A DNA stretch of 64,000 bases from Kingdonia uniflora. Its lineage: Eukaryota; Streptophyta; Magnoliopsida; Ranunculales; Circaeasteraceae. Positions 45,604-57,048 of the stretch are shown here, in pieces. The translations under genes were made by a program, and so were the position numbers. Every line of letters starts with the position of its first letter. Positions within the stretch are counted from its first letter, which is position 1. Where the stretch lies: NCBI GenBank assembly GCA_014058105.1, contig JACGCM010001403.1:620001-684000 (forward strand). The letters run 5' to 3'. The notes below the pieces were generated by a model. It was not told where the DNA came from, did not search any database, and saw only the letters and a list, made by a program, of their open reading frames with translations.

Positions 45604-45812
45604 GGCGGTGTTTAGAACCCCGCGCGGTGTTCTTTTTAGCGCGTGGTGAAAGGAACACCGCGCGGTGTTTTAATCTTCTCTAAAGTGGAAAAAAAAAACC
45701 ACGTTGGCAAAGTCACACTGGCTGCTGGGAGGAGAAGAGTGTGAGTTGTGGGTTTGGTGGGCCAGGGTGTCAGAACCCACACCCAAACCCACACTCGCTG
45801 CTAGAGATGCTC
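45604..45812. repeat. Right subterminal repeats and TIR of the Harbinger element
   Basis: CCGCGCGGTGTTC appears twice in opposite orientations at 45617-45670, then the GTGTGAGTT/CCCACACTC blocks and the terminal GCTGCTAGAGATGCTC. Confidence 0.75.
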
Positions 45813-45815
45813 TAA

Positions 45816-47933
45816 GAAATAATATAGTAGATATTTGTATTTTGCTTTTTGTAGGAATAAGTCCAAAACTCTTTATGGGGACACAAGAACAAGATTTTTG
45901 CATGGTCAGATCGACATCTCTCTATCTGGTTGGTAAGGTCATTTTTCTCGTCTCTTTCTTTTCATTACTTGCATCAACAAATCAGCTTTTTGATTTAAGC
46001 ATTTGAGCTCTAAGTTGATCATTGGTTGAAATATTTTATGCAAGTAACAGTAACAAGGGAAATTGTGGTACTTGAGATCTTGAGATTTTGAGGTATACCA
46101 TCACCATTTTCACGATACTGTGTGCATTATATATCCATTGATCTTTCCATGTATTCATGCTATCTCAATCCTAACTTTGCGGATACTTAGAGGCAATTTT
46201 TTATCCTACCAATAACGAGCTGAAGGTAATTTTATATCTCGCAGAATCAATTCCTTCTATCCGCTAAGTTATGCTTAAAGTTTTACTTAATTGACGGTTT
46301 TTGTGAAGAACAGATCCTTATTACTTCAAGCTTCTAGTCAGAAGAGCAATTGGTATATATTGAATAAACTCCTTCCTATTATCATTTTATTGTGCTTAAT
46401 GCTCTCTTAATATTATGTTTTTGGGTTATCTCTGTTGTAGGCGGTTCTTAGAAATGGTACGTATGCCTTTGTTATCTATAATTTTCTATTTTTTCGATGT
46501 ATTGCTATTTATCAATATTAGAAATTGGTTGTCTAATTTGAAAATATATAGACTAATTGAATACCATATTTTCTTGTATGATTTGCATGTAGTGGAACTA
46601 AATTGCTTTAGTTGCAGTGTGATGCTTGATAGCGGAGCTTGCTATTAAAAGCAACGTAACACGAGTAGAAAGGGACCAACAACACTGCTGTAACACCAGA
46701 AATAGCAGGTGCTATTGTAACAACCATCCGTACTATGCTCAGATCTTTAACTGTATTGGAGGAGATGTGGTATGTACGGCTTCGACATAGCCGAAGTCTT
46801 ACCTATCTTGAAGAAGATATAAGATAAATGAAGAGGTTAAAGTGGTTAATTCGAGGAAACCAAGACCTCTAAGAACACAGAAGTGTTTAGATAATATTCA
46901 ACCTCCTTTCTTTATTTCTCCAACATTCTTAAATAAAGACTCACGTAATAACTTCCTCCAAAATAGTAGGAATAACCCAAATAACTACTCCATACTTGAC
47001 CCACTAACTTACTGACTTAAGACTTGATCAACTACTTAACACTAATGACTAGGTAAACCCAATGACTAAGTAAAACAAGGACTCAAACGTGGACTCCACC
47101 CTCAGCGCTGGCATGTACTTGTATCAAGATGTTAGTTGAGAACAATTCATTTACTATATATTGTTTCATATGGTTGAGCTTTGGATACTTCTTGCCTTGC
47201 TTTCATTTTTCTTTCTAAAGCCTGGGAATTTGGCAAATCCTTGTCAGTTGTATAATTGTTTGTTACACTTCAATTAAATAAAAAAATGTTTTTTTATCGT
47301 TGTGAACTCCTAACTGTGATACATTGCTCTATATATTTGGGTAATAAAAGAAAATAAATGGTGGAAAAAACCTATTTTGATGTCAAGTAGAGAAAATATG
47401 AATTATATTTTTTTTGTACATTAAAAACCTTCTGCCACGGTTTGATGTGTAGCAAGTGACCCGTATTAAGCACAGTACTGATCGTGGGTAGGTCGTGCCC
47501 ATTAGTAGCATTGGCCAAGAAACATACTGTGCCCCCCATGATTTTATGCCACAAACTTGTCACAGGCTGATCGGTGGCGAAAAGCAAAGTTTTGGCCGCG
47601 GTATGGCCCATGTACGAGCTTTAACAACTCCACTTATTGCCACGATCTTACACATAACTCAAACCGTGACTAAAAGCAATAGCCACATCCTAGGTAATGG
47701 CCTTTGCCGGCGATTCTAGTAGTTCTTCCATTATCTTAGTTGTCTTCCATTATCTTCTATCTGCACAGCTACCTTCCATTGTTCTGATGTCGGATAATCA
47801 TGTCCACATGACCAGTTTAAGGTGATTAAGCTCAAAGGTAATTGAGTTTGGTCAGTTGATGGAATTCATGATGTGTTGGAGTTTGGCTTCTAGATGGTCG
47901 AAGCTTCGACTTGAATATTAGGTCGAAGATATT
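45816..47933. other. Flanking sequence with no recognised gene
   Basis: AT-rich. 46743-47150 has some look of a retrotransposon LTR (TGTGGTATG.., AATAACTTCCTCC..) but I found no paired ends or duplication. 47420-47710 is richer in GC with GGTGGCGAAAAG and GCCACGGTTTG-type words of both orientations. Confidence 0.4.
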
Positions 47934-48575
47934 TGTTAGGAATTAGGGTAGCTAATCCCAATCCCTTTTTCCCAAGAACGATACACGGAAAAGCCAATTG
48001 TGAAATTAAACAAAATCAAACACAACTATTTATCTGCAAGAAGGAAGTAGAAAACCCTTTCAGATAGAAAACCATTCCCCGTACGAACAATCCACTAATC
48101 AAAGATCAAAGGTTATAATCACTCAAGCTTTCTCAAAGATTTAATGAAGTATCTTAAACCCTAACTTTTATACTAGGATTAAACTTACATTAGGCTATCA
48201 ACAGCACCTAAGAAGCACTCTAATTATCTCTTATATACTTGGGAGGACATTACATGAGTTAGGGCTCAAAGTACGAATCACAAGGCAAGCATACGATCAT
48301 AAAACAATCTTAAAAAAACTACAATACGAGGTCTATTTGAACAGATAGTAAAGTCTATTCGAACAGACCTATGTCTGAGACCTCTATTTGAAAAGAGACA
48401 AAAGTCTATTCGAATAAAAAAGTCTTTGCCTCTGCCTTTTCTGTTCGAACAGAGACACTGAAAAATTACTAGAATGACTTTTTCACCTTCGTCTTTAGCC
48501 TCGTTCGTCCTACGAACATAATGAACATTCATGAACACCAAATTCAAATTCATTACTCAATAGTATTGAGCTTCA
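47934..48575 (+). mobile_element. S2: probable copia-type solo LTR
   Basis: Starts TGTTAGGAATTAGGG, a common copia LTR start, and can be closed at ..GAGCTTCA. The flanks ATATT (47929-47933) and GTATT (48576-48580) differ by one base. TATTCGAACAGAC-type motifs recur near 48340-48450. No gag-pol. The 3' end is an estimate. Confidence 0.5.
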
Positions 48576-48580
48576 GTATT

Positions 48581-49483
48581 TGCCACACCTGCAATCGCCT
48601 CCTCTTAGCTAGGGCCACTTGTGGGTCAATCTATGGAACTACTTGTGGGTCAAGCTGAGAAAATAAGGGTCTCGGCACTTGAATTGTCTTGGAAATTGCT
48701 ATTAATTGCTGAGTAATTTTGGATAAGTATGAAATTGTGGTGAGACTGCAAGTAATGGTTATGGATGAGGGGATGTTTGTGATCGATGATTTATGACTTT
48801 AACCAATTTGAAATATGTGGATTCGGAGAGATATAGTATTGGAAGCCATGTTGGAAGCCATGTTAGAAGCTTTGAGGTTATCCTCAATTATTGTTCAAGT
48901 CAAAGATTTGAATATGATGTTTGGGTTGGAGTAAGTAGAAAAGTTGTATGCGAGGCTTTGAGAAGTGAAAAAAAATAGTATTTGGCAACGGGTTTTACTT
49001 GTCGCAACAACCTTTTGGCGACGAGAAAATACCGTCAGATGGTTGTCGTTATTGATGATGTCACTAAAAGTTTGGTGGCGGACAAACCCATCGCCATAAG
49101 TCATAGATTCTGCGACAATTTTAATTTTTTTTGCTAATTATCACTTATTGGCGATGGTAAATTCTGTCACCAAAAGAATATTTGATCATTTTAGCATCAT
49201 AATGTAACGACTGAGAGGAATCGTCGCCAATTAGTATTATTTAAAATATATATTTATATATTATTATCATAATATAAAGTTTGAAAATTAAATTTATAAT
49301 CAAAATGAGCCTGCAATAAATGCGAAAATACACCCAAAATATATTATATTGATTTAAAATGTCATTACAATTGGAAAATCATAAACACTATGTACAGATG
49401 ACTCAGGATAAGCTTAGTACAACCATCCAGAGCAAAATTTTAATGAAGTTTATTCCTACATAACACCCTCTTCTTCCTGTACT
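48581..49483. other. Unassigned stretch with GGCGAC-type short repeats
   Basis: 49000-49225 contains GGCGACGAG, GGTTGTCG, GGTGGCGGAC, CCATCGCC, TTGGCGATGG and TCGTCGCC, short words in both orientations that resemble the subterminal regions of CACTA-type elements. No TIR or transposase seen. Confidence 0.4.
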
Positions 49484-50102
49484 TGATCTAAGAGTATTTA
49501 AACATTAAATCTTTTAAAATACGACATGTCGTTCGAACGAGCCTTGGAGTCATTCGAACGAGATAGAAAGAAAGTTAAGCCAAAGTTTTGTTGCTGATTC
49601 TAGGCTTATTTGCCAAGGTCGTTCGAACGAGCCTTGGAGTTGTCGAATGAGTCGAAGACCAAAAGAAGGGATTCTAGTTGTCACATTTTCTAGGCTTATT
49701 TTGGTTAGTTGTTCGAACGAGATTTAGAGTCGTTTGAGTGAATTTGGCTTCCCAGAAGACCAAAGGTACTGCCTTTATTTTCAGGCTTAATTGGTGAAGT
49801 CATTCGAATGACTTATGGGTTCGTTCAAAAGAGTATCGTGACTACTTCTAGTTTTAATACGTTTAAGGGCATTTAAGTCCTATATTGTAACTAGAAAACT
49901 TGTAACCTTCATAAAAGGACAAGGCTAGGCAATATGAAAGGATCCAAGTTTGTAATTTAAAACTTAGGGTTTGAAAGAGGAATTCAATAGAAATCTATTA
50001 ATCGAGGAATTAAAGTTCTTATTGGGAAATTATCCCACCGCCAAATCGTTCATATCCGTTTATTCTTTGTTACAGGTTAATCTCTAATTCGATTGTGGAT
50101 TA
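49484..50102 (+). repeat. B2 5' LTR
   Basis: Starts TGATCTAAGAG. Has repeated GTCGTTCGAACGAG-type palindromes at 49528, 49619 and 49708 and the CTTGTAACCTTCATAAAAGG block. Confidence 0.82.
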
Positions 50103-50469
50103 AATGGTATCATATTTTAGATTACGATTCTCAGGGGGGTTATTCATTTATGGTCTCTACAAGTGACCGACTCAAGCAAATAAAGGAGGTTCTTTTGAGG
50201 CCTTTGAAGATTCACAGAAAACCTAATTCGAAGAAGAATGTGAATTCAGAGATGGGCAGTTTAGAAGATCGATTCTCGAAGCATGAAACTAAAGTTTTTA
50301 ACCTAACTACTACTTTAGGAGAGTTGGCAGAGCAATTATATCTCACGAACCTCAATAAAGCATCCACTTTGATGAAGCAATAAAAGCGCAAGAAGAAGCA
50401 ATAAGTTACAAAGGAGGGGAGGAATGAGTGTAATGAGGAGGAAGATAGAAATTCTAGTGATGCCGAATT

Positions 50470-51180
50470 CGTGGAAGAGGAATCGGTTATTGGTAAGTCC
50501 ATGAATCCTATGCATAATCTTTGTATTGATTTTAAAATTAAAATTCTAGTATTTGACGGGTTAATCGATGTTGAGAAATTGGATAACTGGTTAAATAGGT
50601 TAGAGACCTACTTTTTAGTATATTAATATTCGAATATTAAAAAAAATTGTTTTACAACATTGAAATTCGTATATCTTGCACTCACGTGGCAGAAGTCTTA
50701 TAAAAGATGTCATGTTGTAGAAAACTTGAGTTGGAAAGAATTTATGCTGTTGGTTTGGAAGCAATTTTATCCAATTGGATATAAGTACGAGAGAGAGTTC
50801 AAATGACATCATTTGTACCAAAAGCATGGGCAATCCATACAAGAGTACACTACGAAGTTTCATAACAAAGCTTCAATTTCAGATATCGATGTGGACAGGT
50901 ATAAGATGTTTATGAAGTACACGGGGGATTTGCTAGAGTTTATTAGAAGGGAGTTGAAGCTCCTTATTGTGGCATATATCGAAGAAACTACCATGGATGT
51001 GATTTCCAATGAAGGAAAATACTTGACTAGTGACACGAAAGATGATAATAACAAGTCAGGGTACAACTCTAATTGGAAGAATGAGCATAAGGGAGAGTCC
51101 AAAGGTAAGAGAGGTCTTCGTCCAAGGTGAATTACTGTAGTCACTGTAAGGTGAGTGGACATATTTTAGATAAATAGTGG
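50470..51180 (+). pseudogene. B2 gag
   Basis: Reads IDFKIKILVFDG, LIDVEKLDNWLNRLETYFLV, then a degraded capsid and a zinc knuckle CSHCKVSGHILDK in which a stop replaces the last Cys. Frame 50813-51130 covers the capsid C terminus. Confidence 0.78.
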
Positions 51181-51299
51181 AAACTTCACCCAGAGCATAG
51201 GCTGAAGTAGGAGAAGAATAAGAAAGAGAGATATGCACAAGCCGCAGTGGCTGTTGACCTCTCAAATTTAGATAAACCGAATCCTGAGTATACTCTTAT

Positions 51300-53004
51300 G
51301 TTTCAGCGGACTATGGCTACCGAGGAGGCGAGTCGGAAGAACTTTTTCATATCAGTATTTAAGTGAAGCAGAGTTTAGTAGAGGTCATTGTAGATCTGGG
51401 TAGTCAGAAAAACATGCATGATTTCTGAGGCGTTGGTGAAGAAGATGGGCTTAAATACTATGGCTCATTTTAAGCCGTATGGTTTGGGGTGGATTCAAAA
51501 AGATGCGGAGTTAAAGATCACGAAGCAGTGTACATTCAAGTTTGTGATTACTAAAAGGTTTATTGACGAGGTAATCATGTGAGGTGCTTCCTTTAGATAT
51601 GTCTCAGGTCATTTTGGGTAGCCCTAATCTTTGAAACCGAGATGCAATTCATTACCGTATAGCTCGCAAGTATCGTCTTGTAAAGGAGGGAAATAAGTTC
51701 CATATCAATGCTTGTAAGAAGCATGCCAAAGCAAAGAATTTAGTAACGGTAACTCAGGTGAAGAGGTTAGTTAATGCGAGCGGGAAGTTTGTGTTATTGG
51801 TACGACCGATTCAATAGGATACGTCGGCTAAAGTATTTTCTATGATGATAATGTTTCCTAAGTAACAAATGGAAATATAGAAATTATAAGAGGAGGTTGT
51901 GGTATATTTCGATCACAAACCGTTATAGTTTATAACTATACAGTCCAAGCTACAACAAGCTCACCATATGTAGTGAATGTCTGATCTACAATAATTTACC
52001 TTAATTATCAAGTATATGAAGGGAGTGGACAACAAAATGGCTGACATATTATCTCGACCGCCATTATCAATAATTTCCGTTATGCAGATACAACCTATTT
52101 TTCTATCTGAGTATGTTGCAGGATGTGATGACCATAAAGAACTCAGTGTGATTCACCAGAAGTTGTTGTAGGGCAAGACATGCAAGTATCAATTGAAATA
52201 TGATTTGCTTAACAGGGGCACTCTACTATATATTCCTGAGGGTGGAGACTGTTTGTATTGAATTAGACAAGCTCATTGTTCCCAGGTTACAGGTCATTTC
52301 GGGGTTAAGCAAATATTTTTGACTTTGTAGTGTTATGTCTACTTGCCGAAGATACAGGTGGATTTTTCTCGTGTAAAACATGGTTGCGTTCTATGCAACA
52401 CATCTCAAGGAAAGTATAAGGCTCGACGTGACAAGTAACGGGTTGAATATATTTTCAAGAGGGAGATATAGTTTGGTTATATTTCGGTAAGGAACGACTA
52501 AAGGGAGAAGGTAAGAAGCTCAAGATTATCCATTATGGTCCATTTACTATATTTAAGATGATTGGTGGCAACGCATTCCAATTGGATTTGCCACCATTTA
52601 TACAGATGCATTCAGTGATTAATGTCGAGCATTTGAAACTCTTTGAGTCGTCTTTCCTATATGGAGACTCTACAATCGACACCCGTCTACCATTAGTTGA
52701 TGACTTATGGATGGAAAGAGAAGATCCGTTGTTGGTAAATAGTATTCTAGAGGAGAAGGTTATGGCTACAAAACGGGGAAGTATCGAGTCGTTCAGAGCT
52801 GGGAAGAAATATCAACTATCCAGCAAGTCAAAATGGTACAACACGGAAATGGGTAAGGTCAGTTTCCTTATCTCCAGTTCTAGCCTGAGCAGGAGCTTAA
52901 GGTTCCTAAAGGAAAGAGCCATGATACTGGAGGATCAAGACATTAAACCTCTTAAAAGATGTTATGTCATTCGAATGAACCTTGGAGTCGTTCGACCGAT
53001 ATAG
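51300..53004 (+). pseudogene. B2 protease, partial RNase H, partial integrase, chromodomain-like tail
   Basis: The protease motif is VDLGSQKN, the same Leu substitution as B1. After TQVKRLVNASGKFV the sequence goes directly to VVVYFDHKP and YMKGVDNKMADILSRPP. The integrase zinc region (AHCSQVTGHFGVKQ.., CVLCNTSQ) joins the C-terminal domain (GKYKARRD) directly. Tail frame 52558-53004: EHLKLFESSFL, ILEEKVMATKRG, SFRAGKKYQL. Many stops. Confidence 0.8.
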
Positions 53005-53559
53005 ATGAAAAGTCAAACCAAAGTTATGTTGTTAATTCTTGGCATATATGCCAATGTCATTCGAACGAGCATTGGGGCTGTTGGAATGAGTCGTAGATTA
53101 AAAGAAGAGATTCTAGTTATCCCATTTTCTAGGCTTATTTTGGTCAGTCGTTCGAACGAGATTTGGAGTCGTTCGAACGAGATTTGGAGTCGTTCAAATG
53201 ACTCTGGCTTCCCAGAAGACCAAAAGTTTTGCCTTAGTTTTCATGCTAAATTGGTGAAGTTGTTCGAATGACTTATGGGTTTGTTCGAACGACTATCTCG
53301 AGTACTTCTAGTTTTAGTGCGTTTAAGGGCATTTTAATCCTATATTGTAACTAGGAAACTTGTAACCTTCATAAAAGGGCAATGTTATGCAATATGAAAG
53401 GATCCAAGTTTGTAATCTAGAACTTAGGGTTTGAAAGAGGAATTCAATTGAAATCAATTAATCGAGCAATTGAAGCTCTTATTGGAAAATTATTCTGCCA
53501 AATCGTTCGTATCCACTTATTCTTTATTACAGGTTAGTCTCTAATTCGATTATGGATTA
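52922..53559 (+). repeat. B2 3' LTR
   Basis: Starts TGATACTGGAGG and is collinear with the 5' LTR, including the TTCGAACGAG clusters (53056, 53150-53195). Confidence 0.82.
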
Positions 53560-53564
53560 GTTCT

Positions 53565-54975
53565 TGCATACACCTTAACATTATCTATGATTACAAAAAT
53601 ATCCATAGTCTTCAGTCTTTAGTCTCTTCATGGGATGGTCCTTTCTTTTCCAATGTATCTTTTTTGTATTTTTAGTTTTATCTCGGCAAGCACCTACCAC
53701 AATTCAATACTTTTGGTTATCAAGAATAACGTATTCCAAACCAATTTGGTTAGTGCTCGAGTGCCACACGACATCATTATAAGCGAAAAAGAATTATTAA
53801 CACAAAGTTCATATAAAAGCTTACGTCTACAGAGCTGTTCATTATCATACTTGCATGGTATGAGCAATCTCTCATTTATTTAATTTTTAACAGTGTGTAA
53901 TTCACATATTCGATGGATTCTTAGCTAACATCTAAAATATATGTAAGGACAGTTGACACAATACTGAAGTAAAGATTAAATGTGCCTTAACCGCATTGTT
54001 TGCGCTTGAGACCCTTGCTTTTGGACATCAACCAACAATCAAAAGTTTTCATTTCCGGATTTGGGCATATACTCATATTTCATAGTCCTTGCTACATCAG
54101 AAGAGTTTTTGAACCACAATCATTTTTGTCGTCCAATATCCCACCTCCATAGCATCTTCGAGTTTTTTGTCTTATCAAAACATGTTTGGGTAAATGGGTG
54201 TTAATTATATTTCCTACTTAGAAAAAACAATGAGAGACATGTACTAATATCATAAACACAAGTCATAAGCATTAGATGAGAAAAATTGGCAAAATTTTCG
54301 ACATATGAGGAAAGAAATACCCCTATATAGGGTGCTAAAATTCTTATCTACCAACAAGGTATTGGTCCTCATTAATTGCATTCACCCAGTCCAGTTATCA
54401 AAATATGAGAGCTAGCTTATCGCATGTCTCCAGGGTAACCTGATCCAGAACCAAACTGCCCAATCTCATAGCCAATCTGCTTCAACTATGACATCGATAA
54501 TGTTATACCTAGATAACCAGCAAAAATATCAAGATAAAGATTAACATATGACACTACAATCAATTTGACTGACAATGAATGATATACTGAAGCAAATAAA
54601 TTTCAATTTTGATTTAGAACAACGAAGAATCATCTTTTGGATTCCTAAGCATCTTAGTTTAACAAGGGTATAAGAAAATATTTGAGCCAAAATAGTTTTC
54701 ATTTTCTAGCTATCTAAGCCAATTCGGCTAGTCAAAGTTGAAAAAAAAGCCATCAATCCAATTGACCTACTATAGCCAAGACTACATTCACCCTCCAGTT
54801 ATTTTACCTAATTATTCTAGTGTAAGCTTTAAAACACACTCCAAATGCCCCACCATTTGCCTAGCCTAATTTAGCTATATCTTTCTCATTCCAAATATAT
54901 AGAATGCCCACATTCATGAATAAAAAAACATATTTTTAGAATAAAAAACATTTTTTTTTGCAGAATAGTCACTGC
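53565..54975. other. Intergenic stretch, no gene recognised
   Basis: AT-rich. Frame 53635-53883 (+) resembles nothing known to me. No repeat ends found. Confidence 0.4.
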
Positions 54976-54978
54976 TTA

Positions 54979-55937
54979 GAGCATCTCCAGTAGTTGAGAT
55001 TTTGTGTGTGGGTTGGGTTTTTTTGTCGGCCCACACACAACCCATACTTTTCTCCTTCCAGTAGTCAAAAAATTAGGTATGAGTTACTGAGTTGGCGGTT
55101 TCAGTATCCAACCGGATGTGGGGAGCTCACATTAAAAAAAAAAGTTTGGCGGAGTTTAAAATACTCTGCAGACTAATGATGTCCGTGTAAACTAAATTGC
55201 ATCGCGCTGATTAAATATTTGTATTCGTGTGAGAGGACACGAATAATTGTGGCAGAGTAAAAATGTCTGTCGCGGACTAAAAAATTATTTTTATTAAATA
55301 ACTACTCACCACATCAGCACCAACTATTAGAAGACTTAGGGGCTGTTTGGAAACCCACTAAAACTAGTTCGGTTCGGTTCAGAACTGAACAAAAGAGAAA
55401 ATGTTGTTTGATAATATGTAGGACCCGCGATTTCTGGTTCTTATTTACCAAAGTTAGCCAAGAAAGTCGCAAAAACCAGTTCTTTTGTGAAACATCCTTT
55501 TGGCGTTCTACAAAAGAACTAGATACCTTTACCCCATGATTAAAAAAATAAGACCTTCTCAAAATCTCTCTATCTTCTCATATCTCTCCATTTATATCCC
55601 TCCTTCCTCCATTTTCTTTGGTCTCTCTCTTCATCTCCTTCCCTCCATTCTCCCTCTCTCTCTCTCTCTCTATCTATATATATATATATACCCAAGATAG
55701 TAATTTAGTTGTTTTGAAAAATCTGAAGTTGTATTGATATTTTTTGTGGATTTATTTTTACAAACCTTAGAAATTGAACCAAACAATGTTGAAAACTAAA
55801 TCGGTTCGAGTTTGTAATCAAGTCAGAGTAGGCCAGTCTAGTTCGTTCTTGACTGGCCCTAATTTTGAAGTTCCCAAATAGGCCCTTAGTGTGTGGGTCA
55901 GGTACACCCAACCCTTACCCAATTATTGGAGATGCTC
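54979..55937. mobile_element. Tourist-like (PIF/Harbinger) MITE
   Basis: Ends GAGCATCTCCAGTAGTTGAG and ..ATTATTGGAGATGCTC, with TTA duplicated at 54976-54978 and 55938-55940. The subterminal TGTGTGGGTTGGG / CCCAACCC words match the larger Harbinger element in style. It has no transposase. A second element at 55339-55885 lies inside. Confidence 0.85.
55339..55885. mobile_element. MITE nested in the Tourist-like MITE
   Basis: TIRs GGGGCTGTTTGGAAAC and GTTCCCAAATAGGCCC, flanked by TTA (55336-55338, 55886-55888). The TIR style is also seen in hAT MITEs, but no 8-bp duplication is present, so a PIF-like TTA target is preferred. The interior has CT and TA microsatellites at 55653-55690. Confidence 0.7.
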
Positions 55938-55940
55938 TTA

Positions 55941-56535
55941 TTACTATGAATTACTGAGTTCTTTGTGCACCATTGTTACAGGGAATACTAGGCATTTCAC
56001 TCACTTAATATGACTAGGAAAGATAAGTATGGCGGTATTGCTCTTAAGCACATAAAGTGATTATAGCCTCTACTATTCAGTCTAGTTAAGTAAGATGATA
56101 TAATCAAGAACTTTTTAGTTTCCCAAATACCTATAAAAAAAAGTAATTACGAACCTCATTGTAAGATTATCGTAGAGTAAACTAGCATGCAGGACATCAT
56201 TAGTTCATGGGCATGTACTAGAGGACTCACGCCAGACATACTAAACTCTGATAACCCACATAGGTTGATCAATAGGCTTCAAGTTAAATATCAGGTCGAA
56301 GGTATCAGGCTTCTATACTTACAAAATCTGGTACTGCGGTGTTTAGCTAGCTGGTGCTTCAAGTTGAATATCAGTACGAGGTATCCGACTACTATATTAA
56401 TCACATCTGATACTGTGGTGTTTGGTTTCTAGGTGGTAGCAGAACGAGGGTAGTAAGGAGGTTATTACAAGTAAATCAATGGTTTGATGGGTTGGTATCA
56501 CATGTATAATAGCCTTTTTAGACTAGATGTTACTG
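55941..56535. other. Intergenic stretch, nothing recognised
   Basis: Contains two short related blocks (GGCTTCAAGTTAAATATCAG near 56275 and GTGCTTCAAGTTGAATATCAG-like near 56353), about 78 bp apart, suggesting a small tandem duplication. Confidence 0.45.
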
Positions 56536-57048
56536 CAACAAAAAGTACATAATATTTTTTTGAGATAAATTAATGATAAAACCAAGCCCAATGGTTCGGA
56601 AGTATTGTAAAAACCTAATACCTCTCAAATACTAAAAAAAAAACGTGTTATGCAATCAAAGACAATGATAGGTGTTAATGACAGCTTGGAACTCAAGTTA
56701 TTCTAATCTTGTATAAATAGGCATTATACACCTATTATGGTTATTAATCCCTTCCCCCTTCCTTTGTCTCTCCATCATCAGGAAGTCATGGGGAAGTAAT
56801 CCCATCGGCATCACTGGCATATATTGAAACAATTTCCTTTTGGAGAAGACATCTTCCTTGCTTAGAAACATAAAATAATCACTTGCTTCTTTTAAATTCT
56901 TATGGTCGAATCAAAGATCGAAGAAGGTTACTTTTGGTGGATATATACAAAAGGCGTAAAGAAATTACGTGATTTTTATATATGATCACTATTCTTTCTT
57001 TGATTTATATAACATAAATTAACCAGATTGGTAAATACTAAAAAAGAA
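56536..57048 (+). repeat. D2: promoter-like segment, paralogue of D1, first part
   Basis: Collinear with 37786 to about 38270, including the TATAAATA at 56712-56719, GGCATTATACACCTATTA and the CT-rich leader. The MULE at 57049 interrupts it; it resumes at 62661. Confidence 0.65.

Larger units (their letters stand above)
39469..45812. mobile_element. PIF/Harbinger DNA transposon carrying a PMD gene
   Basis: Termini GAGCAAACACAGCAG.. (39469) and ..CTGCTAGAGATGCTC (45812) are inverted repeats of the Harbinger/Tourist type, with a 3-bp TAA duplication at 39466-39468 and 45813-45815. The inner part of the TIRs shares GGGTTTGGGTGTGGGTT-like sequence on both sides. Inside are the Myb/SANT-like ORF1 (+), the DDE transposase (-) and a multi-exon plant mobile domain gene (-). 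At 6344 bp it is larger than the usual two-gene plant PIF elements, and the PMD gene accounts for the excess. Confidence 0.88.
49484..53559 (+). mobile_element. B2: second copy of the nonautonomous chromovirus-like element
   Basis: LTRs 49484-50102 and 52922-53559. The flanks GTACT (49479-49483) and GTTCT (53560-53564) differ by one base, consistent with an aged 5-bp duplication. The primer site TGGTATCA is at 50105, and the polypurine tract AAAGGAAAGAG ends shortly before 52922. The interior (2819 bp) is collinear with B1 and lacks the same two blocks, reverse transcriptase and the integrase core. Confidence 0.85.

Noticed and set aside
46743..47150. Candidate LTR (TGTGGTATG.. start)
   Set aside because: No convincing CA end and no matching flanks.
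55339..55885. Inner MITE as a hAT element
   Set aside because: TIR style fits, but no 8-bp duplication is present; the flanks show TTA on both sides.
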